Part shown: in pieces, positions 9,167-17,500 of the stretch
Numbering within the stretch: position 1 is the stretch's first letter
How the letters are laid out: every line of letters begins with the position of its first letter
Assembly (NCBI RefSeq): GCF_000348785.1
Contig: NC_020520.1
Location: 4,588,001-4,652,000 of the forward strand
Length of the DNA stretch: 64,000 nt
Reading direction: 5' to 3'
DNA from: Ilumatobacter coccineus YM16-304
Lineage (GTDB): Bacteria; Actinomycetota; Acidimicrobiia; Acidimicrobiales; Ilumatobacteraceae
Notes under the pieces: generated by a model
Databases searched by the model: none
The model's input: the letters and a program-made list of their open reading frames with translations, nothing else
What the model was told of the DNA's origin: nothing
Position numbers and translations under genes: made by a program

Positions 9167-11112
9167 ATGCCGTCCAGCAACGATTCGGCCCGTTCGGCAT
9201 CGTCAGCGCCGCCGAGAACTTCTGCGTAACGCGTCGCGTATGGCGGGTAGGGGAACCGGATCGGAACGGGAGCGGGGAGCAGCGGCTGGTTCGTGATCAT
9301 CGTTCCCGGCGCGATGATCTGGGCGCGAGCGCGCATCGTCGGCGGCAGGAACCCCAGCTCGGATGCTTCCGACGCCTTGATCTGCCCGACGACTTCGAGC
9401 GCGGCATTGTTGGTGATGTCGCGGTCGACGCCCGACGGGTTCTGTTGCGCGCCGATGAGGATCACGCCGAGGCTGCGGCCGCGCGCCGCGACGTCGACGA
9501 GCAGCGACTTGATCGGCGACGAACTGTTGCGTGGCGCGTACTTGTTCAACTCGTCGAGCACGACGAACGTCCGCCCCGGTGCCGTGGAGTTCTCGTGTTG
9601 CGACCAGACCCGTGCGAGAACTGCGGCCACGACGAACCGTTGCGCGTCGGTGTGCAGGACGTGGACGTCGATGACCGACACCTGTTGTTCGAGTTCGACT
9701 TCGGTGAGGCCAGCGCGGATCAGGCGACGCAACCGAGGAGTCGACTTCCACAGCCGACGCACGAATGCCTGGCACGTTCCCTGGCTCACTCCACCAACCC
9801 AGGCAGGGTCGAATGCTGCGGAAGAATCGAGGACACGATCGGCGACGAATTCGACGATGTCGTCGAGGGACGTGACCACGAGGCCATCACCGGCCGGGAG
9901 GCCGTCACGCTTGACGGTGCGCCAGTGGCGAGAAGCCGACTCCCAGGTGGAGGGGACGGGATCGCCGGGCTGCAGGTCGGGGTTCGCCAAGACGATCCGA
10001 CCCTGTGTGTCTCCGGCGAGCGGCCACGCCCACCGCAGTAGTTGGAGGCGCACGACCTGTTCGATGAACGACAACTGGCCCGACTCGAGGTCGTCGAAGA
10101 CGAACTCGAGCAGCCCCTGGGTGACGAACGAAGCGGGGGACCACCCGTACGCGTGGGTGTCGCGTCGGTCGCGAACCGAGATCTCGGCGACGGCTTCCGC
10201 ACCAGGCGCCGCGTCCTGGGCGGGAGCGAACACGCCGACATCGGAGAACGGCGCCGGGTTGCGGGTGCCGATGAGGGCCTCCCACTGGTCCATCGCTTCT
10301 GCGCCCATCTCGTCGTCGGCGTGAAAGCGGTTGTTCGCCTTGTCGATGACGCACAGGTCGGAGCCCTTCACCGAGAAGAGGAGGGCTCGGTCGTGCGGGT
10401 TGCCGGCTCGGGCGGTCACGCCGTTGTTCGTCTCGAACAGCATGTAGAGCAGGAACAGCGCGTAACTGGTCTTCGTGGCGACGCCCGACTTGCCCGAGAT
10501 CGACGCATGCGCGCCGCGATCTCCATTGAGGAAGCTGTACGGGAGGAACACCGGCTGGTTGTTCATGTCGAGGCCGATCGGAATGGCTTCGTTGGCGTCC
10601 ATCTTGTCGACGAAAAGGGCGCGGCGCCGATGCAGGTCCTCGGCGATCCAGATCGGCGAACCCGAAGCCGGCGGCAGGTACTTCTCAGGGTGCGTGCGAA
10701 TCCAGGTGACCTCGGCGCGCCGGAAGCGCTGCCCGGGCAGCGTGGCGGCGGCGAAGCGGGCCGTGTCGGTGGTCATCTCGGCGCCTTCGATGCGCCCGGA
10801 CACCTCGCTGATGATCCCGTAGTGGAACAGGACGCTGCCGTCGACGAGGCGCTGTGCCGAGACGACAAAAGTGTCGAGTGCGAGATCGCAGCTCTCGTCG
10901 ATGAGCACGTTGGCTGTCTGCGTCGACGCGTCGGTGGACGCGTCGATGAGCCCAACCCGGTTCGTTGCGGGGATGCCCTCCAGTCCATCGAGCAGGTTGC
11001 GCCGGTCGCTACCCGTCAGATCATCAACTGTCGACAGCGGCACCACTTCACGTTCGCCGTTGTCGGTCGCAGGCACGTCGTGGCCTGCTGAGGGGAAGTC
11101 GTTGTCGGTCAC
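9163..11112 (-). CDS. herA: HerA-like hexameric DNA translocase ATPase
   Basis: A 649-residue HerA/FtsK-superfamily ATPase. The P-loop region reads HASISGKSGVATKTSYALF (residues 201-220). It keeps K-T/S but has T-K where the standard Walker A has G-K, a variant I recall from actinobacterial DUF87 proteins. Walker B is RTFVVLDELNKYAPR near residue 525, and an arginine-rich segment VDVAARGRSLGVILIGAQQN follows, as in HerA sensor regions. HerA works with the NurA nuclease to move along and resect DNA ends after Mre11-Rad50 has opened them. The GTG start at 11112 overlaps the stop of the upstream nurA-like gene by four bases, and its own end overlaps sbcD. The pairing with NurA and SbcCD supports a resection role rather than a HerA-effector defence pair. 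Confidence 0.85.
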   Translation of the reverse strand: MTDNDFPSAGHDVPATDNGEREVVPLSTVDDLTGSDRRNLLDGLEGIPATNRVGLIDASTDASTQTANVLIDESCDLALDTFVVSAQRLVDGSVLFHYGIISEVSGRIEGAEMTTDTARFAAATLPGQRFRRAEVTWIRTHPEKYLPPASGSPIWIAEDLHRRRALFVDKMDANEAIPIGLDMNNQPVFLPYSFLNGDRGAHASISGKSGVATKTSYALFLLYMLFETNNGVTARAGNPHDRALLFSVKGSDLCVIDKANNRFHADDEMGAEAMDQWEALIGTRNPAPFSDVGVFAPAQDAAPGAEAVAEISVRDRRDTHAYGWSPASFVTQGLLEFVFDDLESGQLSFIEQVVRLQLLRWAWPLAGDTQGRIVLANPDLQPGDPVPSTWESASRHWRTVKRDGLPAGDGLVVTSLDDIVEFVADRVLDSSAAFDPAWVGGVSQGTCQAFVRRLWKSTPRLRRLIRAGLTEVELEQQVSVIDVHVLHTDAQRFVVAAVLARVWSQHENSTAPGRTFVVLDELNKYAPRNSSSPIKSLLVDVAARGRSLGVILIGAQQNPSGVDRDITNNAALEVVGQIKASEASELGFLPPTMRARAQIIAPGTMITNQPLLPAPVPIRFPYPPYATRYAEVLGGADDAERAESLLDGM

Positions 11113-12149
11113 GATGCTGCCTGTCCGTTCGGTGTGTTGGTCGGCCGCGTTCGGCCAGCGACTGCTTCTCGCGCTGCACGCTCGGCAAGCGAGGATCGTC
11201 CGAGTTCACGGGCGAGCCGCATCTCGAGGTTGCGCACCGGCGTCAGGTTGACGGGCGCTCTTGGGTCTCGGTGCGGGACGCCGGCATAGGTGGGGATGAG
11301 CGACGCGAATTGCGATGCGCGCGCAACGACGGCGTCGAGGCCCTCGTTGGTGGGGAACTCGAGGCGGGCAATTCCTGTCCACGGCGAGGTCGTCGGGGCT
11401 GGATTGCCGACCCGCATGTAGCACGTGTAGCGGTCGGTTCCGGCTGCGAACACGCGAGTGCGCTCTCCCACGCCGAGGCCTGGTACCCGTGCGTGTTCAT
11501 CGGGCGGGAGAAGACGCCGGTGATGCGATTTCACGTAGCCGGTGACGTTGCCGTGCGGCGATCGGATGCGATTCAGCGGGCCGTCCAAGATGACGTTCCA
11601 ACCATTTGCTGCCGCATGGAGAGCGAGGTCGCCTTCGGCCAACCGCATTCTGTTCTGAAGGTGCGCAGCGCACGACTCGAGGTCGAGTGCAGCGATCGGA
11701 GTGGAGGCCCACCGGTACTTGCTGCGCGGTGCGTCGATGTCGCCGGTGTGTCCGCCACCCCAGATTGCTATGCGACCGACCCTGATCCCCGCGATGCCTG
11801 CGGTTCCGTTCGGTCGGACGATTGCCGCGCCAACCGCGTAGGCGCCGGCGACACCAGGGACACGATCACCGGTCGTCGCATGCTCTGCCCACATGGTCAA
11901 CTCCACACGGCGAGTCCCATCGACGAACGCGAGCGGAACCGAGGTGGCGGCACCACGAGCGACGATGAGGTCGCCGGGCTCAGCACGTGTGACGGAGTCC
12001 GAACCGTCGAGCTCGAAGTCGCCTGAGCTGCCGTGCGCCGGGTCCCACGCCTCGGTGACGACGCGCCACGCGGGGTCGGTCGATGGCGGAAGCGCCTCGG
12101 TGCCGTCGTCGGGGGCGGTGTCGTCGGTGATGGTGTCGTCGTGGTTCAT
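11109..12149 (-). CDS. nurA: NurA-like DNA end-resection nuclease
   Basis: A 346-residue protein, first gene of the nurA-herA-sbcD-sbcC operon. The motif order fits the NurA family (5'-3' exonuclease with an RNase-H-like fold): LAFVDGTRRVEL near residue 73 with the first catalytic aspartate, ILDGPLN near 187 with a second acidic site, and GYVKSHHRRLLP near 204. The first 50 residues are acidic and low-complexity. Its four-base overlap with herA is the key context, because NurA and HerA act as a complex. The ATG at 12149 has no clear ribosome site upstream, so it may be leaderless. A divergent member of the family is possible; a structure-based search would settle it. Confidence 0.78.
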   Translation of the reverse strand: MNHDDTITDDTAPDDGTEALPPSTDPAWRVVTEAWDPAHGSSGDFELDGSDSVTRAEPGDLIVARGAATSVPLAFVDGTRRVELTMWAEHATTGDRVPGVAGAYAVGAAIVRPNGTAGIAGIRVGRIAIWGGGHTGDIDAPRSKYRWASTPIAALDLESCAAHLQNRMRLAEGDLALHAAANGWNVILDGPLNRIRSPHGNVTGYVKSHHRRLLPPDEHARVPGLGVGERTRVFAAGTDRYTCYMRVGNPAPTTSPWTGIARLEFPTNEGLDAVVARASQFASLIPTYAGVPHRDPRAPVNLTPVRNLEMRLARELGRSSLAERAAREAVAGRTRPTNTPNGQAAS

Positions 12150-12509
12150 GGTTCGTGGGGTTCCGAACCAGGCGATGGGTCGGACTCGACACGGTACCCA
12201 TCGGGTGTCACAGGGTTGACACCCGTTGTAGCCGAGGCAACACAGATCATCCAGGCTCTACGGCGGCGAATTGCCGCGTGGTCTTCAGCGAAAGCTCGCT
12301 GGGAGCAAACCTTTCGGACGCCCGATCGGCGTTCGACGACGTAACCCGTCCGACACCGCCGACGCGCTAGCCAACCGGCTCAGGCCAGGCTCTCATCTCG
12401 CGCCAGTGCCGGGCCACCGCATGGTCACTCGTGACCGGAGCACGTGACGATCCTTCTGGCAGTATTCATTGGCATTCGCACGGCCAATGGACACGAAGAG
12501 GAGTTGCAA
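12150..12509. other. Intergenic region between the nurA operon and the 12510 gene
   Basis: About 360 bases without a convincing gene. It must hold the divergent promoters of the nurA operon (leftward) and the 12510 gene (rightward). The only clear structure is the inverted repeat at 12202-12225. A purine-rich ribosome site (gaagaggag, 12495-12503) precedes the rightward gene. Confidence 0.6.
12202..12225. promoter_or_regulatory. Inverted repeat, candidate operator of the nurA-herA-sbcDC operon
   Basis: Perfect 9-base arms CGGGTGTCA and TGACACCCG separated by six bases, 53-76 bases upstream of the nurA ATG. The right arm contains TTGACA (12216-12221). The arrangement suits a dimeric regulator in a divergent promoter region. 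No regulator is known; the call is from symmetry and position only. Confidence 0.4.
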
Positions 12510-13409
12510 ATGTCAGCGAGTCAAGGTGCTCCCCAGGTCGACTCCGCAACGGCAGCGGACGTTGCCGAGTACATGCGTGAGATGGACTCCAAGTGGGAGG
12601 GTGCTTCGCGACGGGCGTCGGCAGCCATTGCCGCGTCTTGCGGGGTAGCGAGCGACAGCATCGGCTTTCAGAGAACAAGCGACGGCTGGGTTGCAATCGT
12701 GCAGCTCGGCCCGAACCCGGCCAACGTCACCGACAATGGAACGGTTGCGATCATCGATGATTCGGCCGGGGTCAAGACCGGACCATGGGTTGAGGTCTTC
12801 GAAGATCCCAGTCTCCATCTATCCCGGGAGACGAAGCTGATTGGTCCTATCTGGGAGGAATGCTTCGATGACGCTGCGCCGCCACTGCACATCAACGCGG
12901 AGAGTTGGGTCGGTGCGATCCAACCGTACGACGAGAACGGCGACTGGCAGGTTTGGGTCGACGGCGAGATGTGGTGCTTCAGCGTCGATGATCATGACTT
13001 GTGGGGCACAGGACCAGCCCTCATACCTGCCAGGGACTGGCTCACAATCGCGTCCGATTACACCGGCATCGTGATTCGGAGCGACGACTTTGGGTGCCTG
13101 TGGGGCGATTTCGCAGAACGAGCCACCGTCTTCTTCGGTCGTCCCCCGTCCGTCGGAGAGAATGCGGTTGATTACTTGTGGGAGCTGCTTTCCACGGACT
13201 ACACCGACTGCGACTACACGGCCTGGTCCGTCGAGTGCGACAGCCTCGCTCCGGGCGCAATGATGGATCTTGTCGCCGCCGTAGGGAGTCGAGACCCGAA
13301 CTTCGACGAAGCCAACACCAGCGTCTGGTGTCAGGGATTCTCGGGTACAGCTGAAGAACTCCGCCTCCAGGTTCTTGATGACGGCGATTCCGCCGCTTCG
13401 GACCGATAG
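12510..13409 (+). CDS. Hypothetical protein, 299 residues
   Basis: I do not recognise a family. The ATG at 12510 has a good ribosome site (GAAGAGGAG, 6-base spacer), which argues against the longer open frame from 12444. The product starts MSASQGAPQVDSATAADVAE, is acidic and rich in tryptophan and aspartate in the middle (DGEMWCFSVDDHDLW), and lacks signal peptide or membrane helices, so it is probably cytosolic. Codon third positions are less extreme than in the flanking operons, which hints at separate acquisition. It lies alone between the nurA operon (divergent) and a convergent small gene, in the spacer between two defence-type modules, so it could be an accessory or an independent defence gene (weak inference). 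Confidence 0.7.
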   Translation: MSASQGAPQVDSATAADVAEYMREMDSKWEGASRRASAAIAASCGVASDSIGFQRTSDGWVAIVQLGPNPANVTDNGTVAIIDDSAGVKTGPWVEVFEDPSLHLSRETKLIGPIWEECFDDAAPPLHINAESWVGAIQPYDENGDWQVWVDGEMWCFSVDDHDLWGTGPALIPARDWLTIASDYTGIVIRSDDFGCLWGDFAERATVFFGRPPSVGENAVDYLWELLSTDYTDCDYTAWSVECDSLAPGAMMDLVAAVGSRDPNFDEANTSVWCQGFSGTAEELRLQVLDDGDSAASDR

Positions 13410-13632
13410 GGGCAGCAACCGCGAGGTCAGCGCGCCCGAGCTCAGCAAAGGTCGTTTCGCGTGGTGTCAGTGGACGGTGTCGCAGTACGGGCAAGGTGCG
13501 TCGGGAGCGATCTCGATCGTGCTGGCCGCGAAGAACCAGCCGGCGTCGACGAACAGTGCCCAAGAACCCGCCACGGGCCGACTATAGAAGTGGTTCCGAC
13601 GCTCCACGCAAGCCGAGGAAGAATAACAAGCG

Positions 13633-14142
13633 CTACTTGTCGGGGAACTCCTGCAGGTCGAGGGCCATGAATTCGTCGAAGAAGTCCCAGCCCTCGGAAG
13701 CGGTGACACACTGTTGCGTCGCCTCGTCGTCCCAGGGGTGCAGTTCGAGCTGGTCCGCCGCCATTCTCAGCGTGGCGTCAATCAGGCTCGCCGCATCATC
13801 GACCTCGTTGAAGTCGAAGTCGAGGTCTTCAAAGTCCTTGAATACCAGGGGTTCGCCGTAGCTCTCGAAGTTGTAGAAATTGTCGTCGACGGTGATGACC
13901 GACTGCATCGAACCGTCACCAACGATCACACCGCCCACAGGCCAAAACGGGAACGAGCTGTCGCTGGGACCAACCGCTCCGATCACGTAGACCGCTGATC
14001 CGAGGGCTCTATGCGTCGGCATGTAGTGCGCGACGAGCACACACGGCACCATCGAGCCACTGGTGCCCAGCGAGCTTGCCAAACGTCCGGACACCTGTGT
14101 CTCGGGCATGGCGACGAATCCGGGAATCTTCTGGTCACTCAT
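13633..14142 (-). CDS. Hypothetical protein, 169 residues
   Basis: No family recognised. The ATG at 14142 has a strong ribosome site (GAGGAG with a 7-base spacer on the minus strand), which makes translation likely. The product (MSDQKIPGFVAMPETQVSGR...) has a hydrophobic middle part containing AVYVIGAVG and then a strongly acidic segment with FKDFEDLDFDFNEVDDAAS near residues 100-118. The C terminus is also acidic. There is no signal peptide. It converges on the 299-residue gene and is divergent from the BREX-2 cluster. AT content is a little higher than in the neighbouring operons. An immunity-type or DNA-mimic-like role would fit the acidity but is speculation. Confidence 0.65.
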   Translation of the reverse strand: MSDQKIPGFVAMPETQVSGRLASSLGTSGSMVPCVLVAHYMPTHRALGSAVYVIGAVGPSDSSFPFWPVGGVIVGDGSMQSVITVDDNFYNFESYGEPLVFKDFEDLDFDFNEVDDAASLIDATLRMAADQLELHPWDDEATQQCVTASEGWDFFDEFMALDLQEFPDK

Positions 14143-14409
14143 TCGAATCTCCTCATGGTTCTGGCGTGTGGGCAGTGCGAGCAGTGCTACGCAGAGTCGG
14201 TGACGAAGTCACCCGAGGAGTCCCGGGTGATGATCTCCGTCTCGAACTCGTCGAATCCAGACGCCTCGGTCGGCTCCGGGTTCGACCGTGATGGTGATCA
14301 CGGATGGTTCGAGGCTGGTTCATCGTTCGTGTGCTCCATAGCGATGGCGCAATCTAGCCAGGGCCTGAACTACCACACACGAATGTCGTGAAGGGAAGGC
14401 GAACACCCG
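14143..14409. other. Upstream region of the BREX-2 cluster
   Basis: No clear gene. It separates the divergent 169-residue gene from pglW and should contain the BREX-2 promoter. A short inverted repeat, CCGTGA and TCACGG with a six-base spacer, lies at 14286-14303. I could not identify a convincing -35/-10 pair. Confidence 0.5.
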
Positions 14410-14589
14410 ATGAACTTCACGTGGAAGCTGCATCACCCGCTGCCTCAGCGCTATCCGGGCCTCGTCGATCTTGCTGAAATTCCTACGGCAAACGCCGCAG
14501 GGCACCGATTGAACGACAGATGTCCGGGCCACGTCCGGTACTGTCGGTCCCTGGTCAGCACAGTTTCGAGAGGCGAAGTAACAGAGTGA
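14410..14589 (+). CDS. Possible leader peptide of pglW, 59 residues
   Basis: An open frame from ATG 14410 (MNFTWKLHHPLPQRYPGLVD...) to a TGA at 14587-14589 that overlaps the GTG start of pglW by four bases. This GTGA junction is the same coupling used elsewhere in the cluster. A purine stretch (aagggaagg) lies 10-12 bases upstream. Against it: the amino-acid sequence has no recognised domain, and codon bias is weak. It could be a translated leader that couples or throttles pglW translation, or simply chance. Confidence 0.28.
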   Translation: MNFTWKLHHPLPQRYPGLVDLAEIPTANAAGHRLNDRCPGHVRYCRSLVSTVSRGEVTE

Positions 14590-17500
14590 CAACAAGCGCG
14601 CCCCGATGGGTGACTGTTTCCGATTCTCCGCATGACCATGAGCGCGAGGCCTTGGCCTGGCTGCGCAGCCGGCTGCCCGACCGCGAGCCGTATCACGTGT
14701 GGACCAACTTCGAGTTCACGACGCACAACGGCCAGATGTACGAGGTCGATGCGTTGGCCATCACCGACAATGGCGTACATCTCATCGAGTTCAAGGCGTA
14801 CCCGGGTCGCATCGACGGTGACGGCGGTACCTGGCAGTGGCGTCGGCCCGATGGCAAGTTCCGCCAGATCGACAACCCGCGCCAGCTCGCGAACCGCAAG
14901 GCCAAGGCGCTCAAGTCGCTCATCGAGAACACGAAGACGTTCAAGGGTCGCCGCAACGAGGTGCCGTATCTCTCGGAGTGTGTGTTCCTGTCTGATCCGA
15001 AGCTGATCAGCGGACTCAACCCGCAGGGCCGACATCAGGTGTTCGGCCGTGATGCCGACGGCAAGGGTGAGCTGCCGCCTGAACGCAAGTCGCTGGGTGG
15101 CATCGTCGACCACCTCGTTTCGCTCAACCCGGACGATTCGGGCCGGGCCCGCAAGCGACTGCCGCGTCCGGTCGCTGCAAAGCTGGTCAAGGCGATCGGC
15201 GAGATCGGCATTCGTGAGCGGTCGAGTCGTCGCACGATCGGCGATTACGAGGTCGGAGCGTTGCTGAGCGACGTCGAGTCCGACCCGACGACTGCCGTTA
15301 CGTATCAAGATTTCCTCGGCACTCATCGCAGCGCCGACGACGTGCAGCGCCGGTTGCGGGTGTATCCGCTGGAGCACAACGCCACCGCCGAGCAGCGGGA
15401 AACGGCGGAGCGGGCGGCGCGGCGCGAGTTCGAACTGCTGAGCAAGCTCGAGCATCCGGGCATCATCAAGCCGCTCGACTTCACGATCAGCGATCGCGGC
15501 CCGACGCTGTTCTTCGGCTACGACCCCGACGAGGTCACGTTGCCCGAGTTCTTGGCCGATCCGGCCAACGCGTCGCTGTCGGTCGACCACCGACTCTCGA
15601 TGGTTCGTGACATCGCCGAGGCGGTCGCCTACGCGCATCGGCAGGGCGTGTTCCATCGTTCGATCAGTCCGTCGGGAGTGATGGTTCGTCCGTCGACGGT
15701 CGAGGGCGGCTCGCCGCGGGTTCGGGTGACCAACTGGCACACGGGCGCTCGGGTCGTGGAGGGTGGAACGACCACGCAGTTCACCGGCACGATTCATCAT
15801 CACGTCGAGGCGTTGGCCGCCGGCGATGCCGATCTGTATCGGGCGCCGGAGTTCAATCAGCCGAACGCTCGCCCGCCGTTGCTCGATGTGTTCAGCCTTG
15901 GTGCGCTCGCCATGTTCGTGTTGACCGGCAAGCCGCCGGCTGCGGGTATTCGGCAGTTCCGGGCCGTGCTCAGCCACGTTGGTTTCCTCGATCCGAGCAC
16001 GGTGGCCGACGGCGTCGACCCGACGTTGGCCGATGTGGTCATCTCGTCGACACAGGCCGACCCGGCGCAACGCCCGACGTCGGTCGAAGATCTGATCGCC
16101 CACCTCGATCTCGCCGAGGAGCAGTGGAGTCTTCCGTCGAGCGCCGAGATCAGCCCGCTCGAGGCTCGGCGAGGCGATCGGCTCGTCGACGATCGTTTCG
16201 AGGTCGTGCAGCGCCTCGGTCGCGGGTCGACGGCGATTGCGCTGCTGGTCAAAGACAGCGCGAATCACAACCAGTTGTGTGTGTTGAAGGTTGCGGAAGA
16301 TCCGGCAAACAACGATCGCATCACCGACGAGGCGTTGGCGCTCGACGGCATCAAGCATCAGACGATCGTGTCGCTGCTCGATGCGCAGATCGATGTGAGC
16401 GGGCACGCCGCGATTCTGATCAGCTATGCCGGCCCGAAGGTCAACACCGACAAGCCGGTCGAGGGGCAGGGCCGCACGCTGGCGAGCCGTCTCACGGGCG
16501 GGCCTGTCGGTGCCGAGTTGGCCGAGCGTTGGGGTCTCGACCTCCTCGATGCGCTCCGCTATTTGGAAGATGCGGGTCGGGCGCATCGTGACATCAAGCC
16601 CGAGAACTTGGGTGTGGCACCGCTCGGCGAGAACAACGTGTTGCACTTGGTGCTGTTCGATTTCTCGCTGTCGTTGGTGCCGATCGACCGGATCGAGGCG
16701 GGCACGCCTGGCTACGTCGACCCGTTCTTGGAACGCCGCGGCCGCTGGGACACGGCAGCCGATCGCTATGCGGCGACGGTCACGCTCTACATGCTCACGA
16801 CGGGCACGAAGCCTCGCTACGGCGATGGCAGCGTCGACCCGACGATGGTCGATGCGCCGCCGAACGTCGACCCCGATCTGTTTGACAGTGCTGCCCGACC
16901 GGGGTTGGTGAGCTTCTTCACGAAGGCGTTGCAGGCTGACGTTGCCGATCGTTTCGACACGGCCGACGAGATGTACTTCGCGTGGCATGAAGCGTTCAGT
17001 GCGTCTGCCGCTCCGTCGACGCCGTCGACTCATCCGGAGGCTGACGACGATTTCACGATTCCCGACGGTTCGACCTTGTCGTCGCCGCTGCTCTCGCTTC
17101 CGCTGTCGAAGCGTGCGGTCAGTGCGCTCGAAACAGCCGACGTGGTCACCATCGAGCAGCTGTTGGCGTTCCCGTTGATGCAGTTGTCGTCGCTCACCAA
17201 TGTCGGCTCGAAGACTCGGGGCGAGATTCGTGAAGCGTTCGATGTGCTCAGCAACCACTTCGGTCCGCTGAAGTCGAGCCCCGACGAGACACCTGCAGCA
17301 GGTGTGGTGAGCACCGAGCCCGATCCGGCCGACCATTCGTTGGCGGCGTTGGCTGCGCTGATCGCGCCGCCCGCGCGCACGAAAGATCTGCAGACGCGAG
17401 CAGGTCTCGCTCGGATCTTGGCGGGGCTCGAAGTCGACCGTGATCCGTGGGCATCGCAGAGCGAGTTGGCGGAGTGGCTCGATGTGACTCCGGCTCGTGT

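Noticed and set aside
14451-17336. 961-residue minus-strand frame opposite pglW
   Set aside because: Arginine- and histidine-rich antisense shadow of a strongly biased coding sequence; pglW has clear domains.
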